Shown: positions 34,059 through 43,344 of the stretch, in pieces
Position numbering within the stretch: position 1 is the stretch's first letter
Layout: every line of letters begins with the position of its first letter
Assembly (NCBI GenBank): GCA_017617995.1
Contig: JAFZVE010000073.1
Span: 59,644 to 123,643 of the forward strand
Direction of reading: 5' to 3'
DNA: 64,000 nucleotides
From: Clostridiales bacterium
GTDB taxonomy: Bacteria; Bacillota; Clostridia; Saccharofermentanales; Saccharofermentanaceae
Made by a program: the position numbers and the translations under genes
Notes under the pieces: generated by a model
Seen by the model: the letters and a program-made list of their open reading frames with translations, nothing else
The model's database searches: none
Told to the model about the DNA's origin: nothing

Positions 34059-36782
34059 TCATTCTCCTATAAGAGTATTCAGATTCTCCACGGCCTCATC
34101 GTACTGGAAGTCGTTGAGATAGTTTCTCGTGCGCTTGAGCGCCTTGGCATCATCCTGTGTGATATCAAATCCCAGGAGCCACTCGATTCTCTCGAGCGCG
34201 GTATCGGAATCGAAATCCTCGATACTTTCCTTGATCTGATGAAGTGAAGCAATCCAGTCCTGCTTCGGGATCGCCGGTTTCGGGGAATTGTCCTCTTCCA
34301 CTTCTTCGGAAGACTCCAGTACACCACGTGCGCGAAGCTCCAGACCGATATCGTCCAGGAGGGAATGATACCGGGAGAGCAGTTCCTCGTAATTGGAATC
34401 GATAAAGGCGAACCGGTTCTCGTAGTTGGCGAATTCATGATCTTTCGCCAACTCTGACAGTTCCATCGCACCGATCGAAGCCGCGACGCTCTTCAGGGCA
34501 TGTGCCTCGATGCCGTATCCTCCGTAGTCCTTCGCCTCGGCCAGTTCACGCAGACGTTCGATCTTGCGCATACCGTCTTCATATACAACCTTCAAAAGGC
34601 TTATGTAGTTATCGAGATTATTGCCGCAGTTAAGAAGACCTCTTCTGCAGTCCACGCCGCGGAGCTGGACCTCTCCCTCACCGAAGTGCGGAGCACTGGC
34701 AACCGTATGCTGCTTGCGGATGATATACTCCGGCGGAAGATTACTCTTCAGCGAGTGCTCGAGCTGGGCCAGCTCGATCGGTTTACTGACATAATCCTGG
34801 AAACCTTCGCGGAAGAAGATCTCGCGCACACCGCTTACGGCATTGGCCGTAAGTGCGATGACCGGAACACTCTGGAAGTACTCCCCTTCCATCTTCCTGA
34901 TCAGGCGAAGTGTATCAATACCATCAAGTTCCGGCATCATGTGATCCATGTAGATGATGTCGAATCTCTCACCCGACTCGAGGATCTCCAGACATTGCTT
35001 GCCGCTTCCGGCCGTCGTCACATGCATCTGGTAAGGTTCAAGAAGTCCTTTGACCACTTTGAGGTTGACGGCGTTATCGTCGACCACCATGATCTTCGCC
35101 TCCGGAGCGATGAATGTCTCCTGGAACTCATCCGAATCGAGGGAATCGATCGGTTTTTCCGTAATAACAGAGACAAATACCGCCGAGTAGACCGGACGGC
35201 GCACGACGAGAACATCCTTATAGCCGGAGGAGGTCTCGTTCTTGTCAAACATCAGGACGATCTTCGGATTACCGTGTTCCTTGCAGAAATCGCGGATCTC
35301 ATGTGCGTGCTCATCGAAAATCGGCTTACTGACGAATACAAACGTATAAGTCGCATTGGACGCCGGATCGAGATCCTTGATCTTCGAGGCAAATCTCGCA
35401 TTCACACCCAGACGCTGCAGATCGGCTCTCGCGTTATCCCGATAGATTCCCTTCTCATCGAAATAGAGGACATGCTGCGACTTCGCATCCGGGATACTCG
35501 CCAGTGGTTTCTGTCTGGCGATATACTGGTGCAGTTCAAAGGAGAAGGTACTTCCTTGTCCGTAGACACTGTCCACGGAAATCGTGCCACCCATAAGATC
35601 CATGAGTCGTTTACAGATCGAAAGTCCCAGGCCTGTCCCCTCAACGGTACGGTTCTGTCTCGAATCGAGCCGCTGGAAACTCGCGAAGAGACGATCTTTA
35701 TCCTCCGGACGGATACCCATTCCGGTATCAGTGACATCAAAATGAAGAAGGCACATATCGTTTGAGACAGGCTGGAAGGAGACCTTCAGCAGGATATATC
35801 CCTGAGAGGTAAATTTTACCGCATTGTTCAGAAGATTCAGGAGGATCTGGCGAATACGGATCTCATCGCCGACCAGCTCCGACGGGATCTTCGGATCGAT
35901 ATTCACGACCAGATCCAGATTCTTGTCCTGCATACGTACTGTGATGATGTTGATGATATCGTTGATCACCGACGTCAACTGATAGCGGACGTTGATGATC
36001 TCCATCTTTCCCGATTCGATCTTACTGAAGTCGAGGATATCGTTCACGATCGCCAGGAGGGCATTGCCCGCACTCTTGATATTTCTCGCATTTTCACGTA
36101 CCGCCGGATTGATATCCTCACGCAGGATCATCTCCGTCATACCGACGATCGCATTCATCGGTGTACGGATCTCATGAGACATGCTCGCAAGGAAGTCCGC
36201 CTTCGTCTGGGAGGCCGCCACCGCATCCTTCTTCTTGATCTCGACTATCTGAAGAAGATCTTCTGTACTCTGGGATTTCTGCTCGAGTGTCTGTCTCGAA
36301 CGCTTCAGGGCCGAGACGAGCGCCATCAGGAAGACCTGTGCGACGATGAGGAGCGTGATACGTACCATCAGCTCCAGCGAGGATCTCGACGTGATCAGTA
36401 GCGAATAGTCATAGACGATCCAGAAAGCATAGTACATCGCCGTGAAGAGCAGACAGTAAAGGTTCACGCTGAAATCGAAGTACAAAGAGATGATACAGGC
36501 GACTGTGATAAAGCCGTCCTGCAGAGTTCCCGGATTCCTGTATATGATACCATAAAGGACCACCATCGCCAGGAAAAAAGACGCCATCATGTACATCTGG
36601 AAACGGGAGTTGTCTTTCGCAATGAGGGTCAGTAGATACGCCACGATCGGCGTCGTGATGCAGAAGATATTAAAGAATACGGGATACGTCTCGATGTTCG
36701 CGGACAGTATGAGGAAGAAACCGCACACGACGACGTAGATCAGCATCAGTATTTTCTGCGCATCTCTTTGTTCCAGCAGCAT
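34059..36782 (-). CDS. Hybrid sensor histidine kinase with two receivers and Hpt
   Basis: 907 aa from the ATG at 36782 (AAGGAG before; the longer frame is rejected). Six membrane spans (10-160), a short coiled coil, HisKA with His203 (SMSHEIRTPMN), HATPase (DTGMGIRPED, then GTGLGL). A first receiver-like region (about 450-560) lacks the acidic pocket. The second receiver has Asp in YMDHMMPELDG. Hpt domain has His761 (HALKS). A C-terminal helical extension of about 70 aa follows. It would pass phosphate by His-Asp-His-Asp relay, most likely to the GGDEF response regulator encoded 3 bp downstream. The signal is unknown and is sensed in or at the membrane. Confidence 0.93.
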   Translation of the reverse strand: MLLEQRDAQKILMLIYVVVCGFFLILSANIETYPVFFNIFCITTPIVAYLLTLIAKDNSRFQMYMMASFFLAMVVLYGIIYRNPGTLQDGFITVACIISLYFDFSVNLYCLLFTAMYYAFWIVYDYSLLITSRSSLELMVRITLLIVAQVFLMALVSALKRSRQTLEQKSQSTEDLLQIVEIKKKDAVAASQTKADFLASMSHEIRTPMNAIVGMTEMILREDINPAVRENARNIKSAGNALLAIVNDILDFSKIESGKMEIINVRYQLTSVINDIINIITVRMQDKNLDLVVNIDPKIPSELVGDEIRIRQILLNLLNNAVKFTSQGYILLKVSFQPVSNDMCLLHFDVTDTGMGIRPEDKDRLFASFQRLDSRQNRTVEGTGLGLSICKRLMDLMGGTISVDSVYGQGSTFSFELHQYIARQKPLASIPDAKSQHVLYFDEKGIYRDNARADLQRLGVNARFASKIKDLDPASNATYTFVFVSKPIFDEHAHEIRDFCKEHGNPKIVLMFDKNETSSGYKDVLVVRRPVYSAVFVSVITEKPIDSLDSDEFQETFIAPEAKIMVVDDNAVNLKVVKGLLEPYQMHVTTAGSGKQCLEILESGERFDIIYMDHMMPELDGIDTLRLIRKMEGEYFQSVPVIALTANAVSGVREIFFREGFQDYVSKPIELAQLEHSLKSNLPPEYIIRKQHTVASAPHFGEGEVQLRGVDCRRGLLNCGNNLDNYISLLKVVYEDGMRKIERLRELAEAKDYGGYGIEAHALKSVAASIGAMELSELAKDHEFANYENRFAFIDSNYEELLSRYHSLLDDIGLELRARGVLESSEEVEEDNSPKPAIPKQDWIASLHQIKESIEDFDSDTALERIEWLLGFDITQDDAKALKRTRNYLNDFQYDEAVENLNTLIGE

Positions 36783-36783
36783 A

Positions 36784-37743
36784 CTACTCTCCTTCTTCCG
36801 CTTCCCTGCACTGCGTCTTGAGCGCCACGCCGGAAGGGAGAACAAACTTCAGTGAAGCCGGCAGCACCCGTATCGTCACGCTGTTCTGTTTATCACCCAT
36901 TTCGAACATCTCGCCATCAGCCGTGAAGTACATCTTACGGTTTTCCGGCATACCCATCGTCAGTTCCGTGCACTCCAGCACACGGATATTCTTCCCGAGT
37001 TTGAACAGTTCACCTTTCTCGATGGCGCGCGCACCCGGCAGAATCGAGAAGAACGACGGAGAATCGTACATCAGGAGCTTCATCTTTCCATTCACGGGAC
37101 AGACGCTGCGCATCGGCGTGAAGGAACCTCCGAAGGTAGTTCCATTGAGTGCGGTGACCATCGTCTCATGACCGGATACATCCACACCGTCTGCAGTCAT
37201 CATGTAGTGTGAACTGAGAAGCGAAAAACTATTGCGCATGATCGACACGAAATACGGAAGCCTCGTTCCCACGATCGACCATCTGGCCAGACTGTTTACA
37301 TCTGAAGCAACCTTCCCGGCATACCCGGACGAACAGAAATTCAGTGCTTTTCCTTTGCCGAAATCCAGAAGGTCGAGATACATCGGCGTACCGCTGACCA
37401 GTGCAGAGAGATCCTTGAACGGCGTTTCCTCTCCCTCAAAGACCTTCAGGATATCATTCGTGATGCCACACGGATAGAAGGCCACTTCCACCAGTGCGAA
37501 ATTCGGGATGCCGCAGATCGCGCGGCAGAGAGTACCGGAACCGCCGCAGATATAAAGGCGGATCGTCTCGTCCTCAAAGATATGGCAGAGTCTGCCGACG
37601 AGCACAGTCTCATGGCCGCAGTATTCCGTGTTGAATACCAGCGCGCCGAGCTCCGGATGGGAAGCAATATATGAACGCACATGTACCGAGATATTCTCTT
37701 TCTCTTTGCCGGCACGCGGATTGATGATAAAGATGTGTTTCAT
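36784..37743 (-). CDS. Diacylglycerol-kinase-like protein with altered GGDGT motif
   Basis: 319 aa with the DagK/YegS fold: NPRAGK at 9-13, then the nucleotide motif, then PCGITNDILK and the C-terminal beta-sandwich. The usual GGDGT is GGSGT here (Ser69). The Asp is highly conserved in active enzymes, so the protein may be altered or inactive as a lipid kinase. It would act at the inner membrane on diacylglycerol or a related lipid. The ATG of the kinase is one base beyond its stop, so the three genes (this, hybrid kinase, GGDEF regulator) form one operon. A lipid signal could feed the kinase, which is inference. Confidence 0.8.
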   Translation of the reverse strand: MKHIFIINPRAGKEKENISVHVRSYIASHPELGALVFNTEYCGHETVLVGRLCHIFEDETIRLYICGGSGTLCRAICGIPNFALVEVAFYPCGITNDILKVFEGEETPFKDLSALVSGTPMYLDLLDFGKGKALNFCSSGYAGKVASDVNSLARWSIVGTRLPYFVSIMRNSFSLLSSHYMMTADGVDVSGHETMVTALNGTTFGGSFTPMRSVCPVNGKMKLLMYDSPSFFSILPGARAIEKGELFKLGKNIRVLECTELTMGMPENRKMYFTADGEMFEMGDKQNSVTIRVLPASLKFVLPSGVALKTQCREAEEGE

Positions 37744-37901
37744 GCCCTCGTTCCCTTAACGCGGGAAAGTGCCAACGGCAAGCCGCACCGCAATTTCCCA
37801 AACTACGTTTAGGATACCACACATCAATATATAAATAAAGTTTGAATGGTGGAAAAACACGTAAAATGTCACGGTATTCAGCAATCCGCAGAAAAGACCG
37901 C

Positions 37902-38870
37902 CTACTCATCGCTCCGATTCTCTTCGTCCGAAGGACTCTCTTCATCCGTTTTTTTCGCGAACGGGAGCAGCTTCGCAAGGTTGTCAAATGCTGTCTTCCC
38001 ATAGTCACCCATATTCGTATAGACCGTGCGGAGGATCCGTCGTTCCGGTGCTTTCAGGGACTTGACCGCCGAAGCCACACGGTTGGCAATCGCTTCCCTC
38101 GGGTGGATCGAAGAAGGATCCATCTTCGGGAACAGCTCCCCGAACAGCGCTTTTTCCTCGGCGCGGTGTTTCCTGGCCAGCGCTCGTTCCTCCTTGCGGT
38201 GTTCATTGTAAACCGTCCGCCACACGCCGTAGTTCTCGAGCGTCGGCTGGCTCTTCGTCCGGACCGTGTCGACACGTCCGTAGATACTGCCTCCGATGCG
38301 GTCAGAGATCGCCTTCATCTCGCCGGAGATACCGGTAATGAATCCGAGGCGTTTCTTAAAGCCGATGATCGCAAGTACAGTCGTGATAATGTCGCTGATC
38401 ATGATGCCGGTAAAGACACAAAGTAGGATGATCTGCAGAAGATCCGGGGTCTTTTCAAGAAGCCAGAGTACGGTCGGATGCAGAACGAAGATACCGAACG
38501 AACAGGCAAAGCCCCAGTACATCGAGAATTTCGGGCAGATGAGGCCCATGAAATTGTATTTCTCGTTTCGGTAATCCCACCAGCGGAGATCGAAGATCTT
38601 AAGAAGGAGAAAGCCCGCCCAGAATTCGACGAAGGTACAGATCGCCATGGAGCCGAAAAACATGAGAAGGAAGTTCTTCGAGATCATCTCGAGAAGGAGG
38701 ATAACACCGTAGAATCCGATGCCGTAAACCGGGCAGAGCGGACCGTTCAGGAAGCCTCTGTTGATGAATTTGCTTTCTTCGAAGCCGTAGTAGATGACCT
38801 CGACCACCCAGCCGATAAAGGCATAGATGAAAAACATCGAATACGCATCCATGAACGGATAAAAGTGCAT
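37902..38870 (-). CDS. PF06541 putative ABC transporter permease-like membrane protein
   Basis: 322 aa from the ATG at 38870 (GGGGAGG before). Six membrane spans in the first 190 residues with the family hallmark FIGWVVEVIYY, then NRGFLNGPLCPVYGIG. A cytoplasmic basic/acidic tail of about 130 residues follows (RKHRAEEKALFGELFPK). The family is annotated as putative ABC-transporter type IV or CmpB, but no ATPase is near and the true function is unknown. Divergent from the GH43 gene. Confidence 0.85.
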   Translation of the reverse strand: MHFYPFMDAYSMFFIYAFIGWVVEVIYYGFEESKFINRGFLNGPLCPVYGIGFYGVILLLEMISKNFLLMFFGSMAICTFVEFWAGFLLLKIFDLRWWDYRNEKYNFMGLICPKFSMYWGFACSFGIFVLHPTVLWLLEKTPDLLQIILLCVFTGIMISDIITTVLAIIGFKKRLGFITGISGEMKAISDRIGGSIYGRVDTVRTKSQPTLENYGVWRTVYNEHRKEERALARKHRAEEKALFGELFPKMDPSSIHPREAIANRVASAVKSLKAPERRILRTVYTNMGDYGKTAFDNLAKLLPFAKKTDEESPSDEENRSDE

Positions 38871-38926
38871 CCCGGAAACCTCCCCATTGAAATCAACAAC
38901 GATTATAACACTTGTTTTCGAAGATT

Positions 38927-38935
38927 TGCTATAAT
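38927..38935 (+). promoter_or_regulatory. Extended -10 promoter of the GH43-pyrophosphatase genes
   Basis: TGC-TATAAT, 94 bp before the GH43 ATG. A TTGTTT occurs too close (12 bp) to act as a normal -35. Confidence 0.6.
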
Positions 38936-39029
38936 ACACAGTGTGTCGGATTTATTCTTTCGGCAGCAAGAGCATCACGACGAATCGGAGCCCCGAAGCC
39001 CCGATATTTCTTATCAAAGGAGAATCACT

Positions 39030-40514
39030 ATGGCTAATCCTTATCTTCCTATGTGGGAACACATCCCGGACGGCGAACCGCGTATCTTCGGAGACCGCGT
39101 CTATATCTACGGCTCACACGATAATGCCGATACTGATGAATTCTGCGACTTCTGCTTGAAGGTCTGGTCCGCACCGGTATCCGACCCGACAAACTGGACA
39201 TCTCACGGCATCGCCTTTGCCACTCGTGATTTCCCGGGTCACCCGTCCGATACCGACTGGACAGACGGACGTCTCTTCGCTCCGGACGTGGTCGAAAAGG
39301 ACGGCAAATACTATCTCTACGCTTACATCCAGAACGCACCCGGCTGCGTCGCGGTCGCGGACAAACCGGAAGGACCGTTTAAGCTCTTGTCACGCTATAA
39401 GCATAACATCGAGAACCATCCGGATGGCGGCATCTTCATCGATCCGGGCACGCTCGTCGATGACGACGGACGCGTCTATGTCTACTGCGGCTTCCTCCGT
39501 TCCTACATGTTCGAGGTCAACCCCGATAACATGTACGAAGTGATCGACGGCAGTTTCAAGATGGACATCATCCCGAACACCGCTCCGTTTTATTTCTTCG
39601 AGGCTTGTTCCCCCCGTAAGATCAACGGCAAGTACTACATGATCTATTCTTCCGCTGAGCCCACGAGTCAGCTGGTCTATGCCGTATCCGATTCCCCGAC
39701 GGGTCCTTTCGAGTTTAAGGGTACACTAGTCGATTCCGGCTGTGATTATCCGGGTGGAAATGACCATGGTTCCGTCGGCAAAGTCGGCGACCAGTGGTAC
39801 ATCTTCTACCACAAGATGACAAACGGTTCCATCATGAGCCGAGTCGGCTGTGTTGATAAGATTACTCTCAACGAAGACGGAACATTTACTCAGGCTGAGA
39901 TGACATCTCAGGGATTCGAGGATATCCTGAATCCTTACCGTCCGACAAATCCGCAGATGGCCTGCGTTCTTACTAACGGCGCCACAATCACGGAGAGAAC
40001 CCCGTTCGATCAGTGCATCACGAAGATCTCCGACGGTTCGGTCATCGGATTTAAGTATTACGATTTCGGAAACCATTCCGGTTCCGAGATGAAGTGTGTC
40101 ATCAAGCTCGACAACTGCTACATGAGCGGTAAGATCCACATATTCGCCGACGGCATTCCGATGGAAGCCATGAAGAAATACGCCCGTCCGATCTTCCCGG
40201 ATGAGCCGAATGCCGAAGCAAAAGCAGCTGCACGCGAAGACAATTCTTCCAAAGTCTACGGGTTCAGCGGAAAACTTCTTGACGAATTCTCTACCCCGGA
40301 ATACACAGGCAAGTTCGGTCTGCCCCGTGAAGGTCACGAGATCGGCTGCGCCGAGTTCTCCTCGAATGCAGGTATCGTAACGGCAACGGTCGAAGGTCTT
40401 ACTGGTAAGCACGCCATCTACTTCCTCGTAGAAGGCCGCTATAAGGGCTGGGGTGGACACTATATGGACGGCAGGAATCTCTTCGATTTCTACGGTTTCG
40501 TATTCCAAGTATAA
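39030..40514 (+). CDS. GH43 family glycoside hydrolase, cytoplasmic
   Basis: 494 aa from the ATG at 39030 (AAAGGAG seven bases upstream); the open frame extends far upstream but over the promoter and the divergent gene. No signal peptide. Five-bladed propeller of GH43: first blade GEPRIFGDRVYIYGSHD with the base Asp, then LFAPDVVEKDGKYYLYA, FIDPGTLVDDDGRVY, the acid Glu in FFEACSPRKINGKYYMIYS, and GGNDHGSVGKVGDQWYIFYH. A C-terminal beta-sandwich (about 330-494) may be a CBM6-like domain. Likely a beta-xylosidase or alpha-arabinofuranosidase that works on imported oligosaccharides. Followed by the pyrophosphatase gene after 15 bp. Confidence 0.9.
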   Translation: MANPYLPMWEHIPDGEPRIFGDRVYIYGSHDNADTDEFCDFCLKVWSAPVSDPTNWTSHGIAFATRDFPGHPSDTDWTDGRLFAPDVVEKDGKYYLYAYIQNAPGCVAVADKPEGPFKLLSRYKHNIENHPDGGIFIDPGTLVDDDGRVYVYCGFLRSYMFEVNPDNMYEVIDGSFKMDIIPNTAPFYFFEACSPRKINGKYYMIYSSAEPTSQLVYAVSDSPTGPFEFKGTLVDSGCDYPGGNDHGSVGKVGDQWYIFYHKMTNGSIMSRVGCVDKITLNEDGTFTQAEMTSQGFEDILNPYRPTNPQMACVLTNGATITERTPFDQCITKISDGSVIGFKYYDFGNHSGSEMKCVIKLDNCYMSGKIHIFADGIPMEAMKKYARPIFPDEPNAEAKAAAREDNSSKVYGFSGKLLDEFSTPEYTGKFGLPREGHEIGCAEFSSNAGIVTATVEGLTGKHAIYFLVEGRYKGWGGHYMDGRNLFDFYGFVFQV

Positions 40515-40529
40515 GGCAGGTGCTTCTCT

Positions 40530-42140
40530 ATGAGTGAAATCTATGTTGTAGGCCATAAGAATCCGGATACCGATACCGTAGTCTCCGCCATGGCATATGC
40601 GGCGCTGAAGCACGCGCTCGGCGAGCAGGACTATATCGCCGCCAGACTTGACCACTTAAGTGACGAGACCAAGCGTATGCTTGCAAGATTCGGCTTTGAG
40701 ACACCGTTGCGTCTACGGGACGTCAAGACACAGGTCAAGGATCTCGACTTTGATACCCCCCCGGCGCTGCACGCTTCGGTCACACTCGATAAGGCCTGGC
40801 ATACGATGTCCGAGGAGAACATCTCAGTCATCCCCGTCATCAACGACGATGGCACTCTTTACGGGACGCTTTCTTCCGGTGATATTGCCTCGTACAACAT
40901 GGAGACGATTCATAATCCGCACATCGACAACGTCCCGCTCTTTAACCTCATCAGCGTTCTGGAGGGACGGATCGTCAACGAGTGCGACACCACGGCCGAC
41001 GCGATCTCCGGCGAGATCTGTATTGCTTTGCCACAGACCAACGAGAACCTTCTGTTCTCTTCGAAAGACTCGATCGTTCTCTGTGGCAACCAGCCGGATA
41101 TGGTGAAGCGCGCACTGGATATCGGAGTCAATTGCCTGATCCTGTGCCAGACCGATATCGATCCTTCGTGGTTCTCCGGGAAGCCCGCCGCGTGTGTGAT
41201 CTCCACCCCGCTTGATGCCAGCAAGGCCGTCAAACTGCTCTACCAGGCACTGCCGATCTCCCGCGCATGCTACACAGGTGAGATCCAGTGCTTCCATCTC
41301 AACGATTACATCGACGATGTTAAGGAAGTGGTTCTGAAGAGCCGTTTCAGAAGCTACCCTGTTCTCGACGAGAACAACAAAGTCATCGGAACGCTTGCGC
41401 GATTCCACCTCCTCCGTCCGAGAAGGAAGAAAGTCGTACTGGTGGACCACAATGAGCTCGCGCAGTCTGTCCCGGGGTTGGAGCAGGCGGAGATCCTGGG
41501 CATCATTGACCACCACAGACTCGCGGACATCCAGACGACGCAGCCGATCGCCATGCGTAATGAACCTGTCGGCTCTACCAATACGATCATCACGGAACTT
41601 TATCAGGAGAGCGGTGTTATGCCCTCCCCGAAGATGGCCGGCCTGATGTGTGCCGCGATCCTTTCCGACACCGTCATGTTCAAGTCCCCGACCTGCACAC
41701 AGCGAGACATCGCTATGGCCGAGCGTCTCGCCCGCATCGCCGGTGTATCGATCGACGAACTCGGTCACGACCTTTTCAATGCCTCCTTCGACACCAAGAC
41801 CGTCGAAGACCTCATGAAGTCCGACTTCAAGGAATTCCACATCGCCGAGCACACACTCGGCGTCGCGCAGATCGTATGCATCGATTCTTTCAAGATGCTC
41901 GACAGAAAAGACGAGTTCATCGCTCATATGAATACGCTCAGAGAAGATCGCGGCTATGACTTCGTGATCCTGATGCTCACCGATGTCCTGCAGGAAGGTA
42001 CCGAGCTTCTCTACGTCGGCGACGATGATACCATCCGATTTGCATTCAATGTCGAGCCCAAGGACAATCACGTTTTCCTTCCGGGCGTCATGTCGAGAAA
42101 AAAGCAGATCATCCCGATGCTTACCGCACTGTGGGGCTGA
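40530..42140 (+). CDS. ppaC: Manganese-dependent inorganic pyrophosphatase with regulatory CBS and DRTGG domains
   Basis: 536 aa. Family II (DHH) PPase with the insert found in clostridia. N-terminal GHKNPDTDT carries His9, Asp13 and Asp15; the DHH motif is IIDHHRL. The insert between holds two CBS halves (about 70-125 and 250-295) flanking a DRTGG region. The C-terminal DHHA2 domain has the basic end (SRKKQIIP). The enzyme splits pyrophosphate and is inhibited by AMP/ADP and stimulated by ATP or Ap4A through the CBS pair. Shares the GH43 promoter and ends in a strong terminator. Confidence 0.95.
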   Translation: MSEIYVVGHKNPDTDTVVSAMAYAALKHALGEQDYIAARLDHLSDETKRMLARFGFETPLRLRDVKTQVKDLDFDTPPALHASVTLDKAWHTMSEENISVIPVINDDGTLYGTLSSGDIASYNMETIHNPHIDNVPLFNLISVLEGRIVNECDTTADAISGEICIALPQTNENLLFSSKDSIVLCGNQPDMVKRALDIGVNCLILCQTDIDPSWFSGKPAACVISTPLDASKAVKLLYQALPISRACYTGEIQCFHLNDYIDDVKEVVLKSRFRSYPVLDENNKVIGTLARFHLLRPRRKKVVLVDHNELAQSVPGLEQAEILGIIDHHRLADIQTTQPIAMRNEPVGSTNTIITELYQESGVMPSPKMAGLMCAAILSDTVMFKSPTCTQRDIAMAERLARIAGVSIDELGHDLFNASFDTKTVEDLMKSDFKEFHIAEHTLGVAQIVCIDSFKMLDRKDEFIAHMNTLREDRGYDFVILMLTDVLQEGTELLYVGDDDTIRFAFNVEPKDNHVFLPGVMSRKKQIIPMLTALWG

Positions 42141-42166
42141 TCTGCTCCTTTACTACAGTTTTCATG

Positions 42167-42205
42167 GAAGACACGCCGAACCGGTTTCAGCGTGTCTTCT
42201 TTTTT
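42167..42205 (+). terminator. Terminator of the GH43-pyrophosphatase operon
   Basis: A 10-bp perfect stem (42167-42176 with 42190-42199), 13-base loop, then six T. It starts 27 bp after the pyrophosphatase stop. Confidence 0.95.
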
Positions 42206-42243
42206 CGGATATGCTGCAGTTCACAGTCATACCCGGTGATGGA

Positions 42244-43344
42244 TTACTCCTCTGTCACCTCACACTTTCTGACCTTATGCCAGTTGAGGAGAATGATAGT
42301 GGCGATAATGACGACCTCGGCGATCACCGTTCCGCCTACCGCCAGACTCGACACACGGTAGAAGTGATGTCCCGCGCTCCAGAACACCTGATTCAGCACC
42401 AGGATCACGCCCGCATTCAGAATCGCGCCCAGCACCACCGCCGCACCGTTCATGACCAGTACCTCGGAGGCGATCTTTCTGAAGATCTGTCCCTTCGTAA
42501 ATCCGATGGCCTTATAAATCGCAAACTCATGTTTTCTCTTGTCGTACGCCGCCGTAAATGCCGCGTTGATCGTGATCAGCAGTACGATCGCCACGAGGAC
42601 GACGATCGCCACGAAGATATAGTACATGAAGCTGATCTGCTGCTCGACATCTTCCAGTTCAAGCGTATTCGTCACGACATACACGTGCGGATATTTACGA
42701 ACGATCTCACGAGCCAGATGATCCAGATCTTCATGAAGTTTCATGTCGCAGTTCCCGTCATTACTCAGGATAAGCATCCAGTTTGTCGCAGTCGTCTCGA
42801 CAACCGCATAGGCTTCCATGCCTTTCTTATCCATGATGTTCGAAAGAATATACTTGCTATCCGCCGCGATCGGCGCGCCGATCTTGTTCCCCCGGTTATT
42901 CGCCAGAAGTTCACTCATCGCCATTTCGTGATCCTTAAGATGCACATCCTCCGGAACCAGATCCCCTGTACGCGATTTAAATAGTTCGAAATCTTCGGAG
43001 CTCGTGAACATCATGCAGTCAGTCGTACAATTGAACAACATGATGCAGTCATAGTCGATGTATCTTCTGTTTATATAGAGGATCTCCTGCGCCTCGGGCG
43101 GAAGCATCGACGGCAGTTCCTCCTGAAGTGCACGGTACTCGTCGATCGCATCATTACTTGATCCTCTCGGTGAGACGCAGAGGTAACGGTTTCGATCCTC
43201 CAGATGGACACGGAACGTCTCGCCCGGATTATCGACATACATGCCTCCGATGAAGCACACCGTGATGAAGGACATCATCATGATGAGCACCAGCACTCGC
43301 CACTTGTTATTGCGTATATAGGTGAACGCAGAAAACGGTCTCAT
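42244..43344 (-). CDS. ABC exporter permease, FtsX/MacB type (second)
   Basis: 366 aa. One N-terminal span (about 14-32), an extracytoplasmic domain of about 190 residues and three C-terminal spans (about 235-350) with the MacB-type stretch YDKRKHEFAIYKAIGFTKGQI. Overlaps the ATPase gene by 4 bp (ATGA). With the ATPase and the other permease it forms a heterodimeric-permease exporter. Such transporters export peptides or move lipids by mechanotransmission; the cargo is not known here. Confidence 0.9.
   Translation of the reverse strand: MRPFSAFTYIRNNKWRVLVLIMMMSFITVCFIGGMYVDNPGETFRVHLEDRNRYLCVSPRGSSNDAIDEYRALQEELPSMLPPEAQEILYINRRYIDYDCIMLFNCTTDCMMFTSSEDFELFKSRTGDLVPEDVHLKDHEMAMSELLANNRGNKIGAPIAADSKYILSNIMDKKGMEAYAVVETTATNWMLILSNDGNCDMKLHEDLDHLAREIVRKYPHVYVVTNTLELEDVEQQISFMYYIFVAIVVLVAIVLLITINAAFTAAYDKRKHEFAIYKAIGFTKGQIFRKIASEVLVMNGAAVVLGAILNAGVILVLNQVFWSAGHHFYRVSSLAVGGTVIAEVVIIATIILLNWHKVRKCEVTEE

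Noticed and set aside
38478..39029. Long N-terminal extension of the GH43 frame
   Set aside because: It runs antisense through the PF06541 gene and the promoter; the ATG at 39030 has AAAGGAG and begins the GH43 fold.
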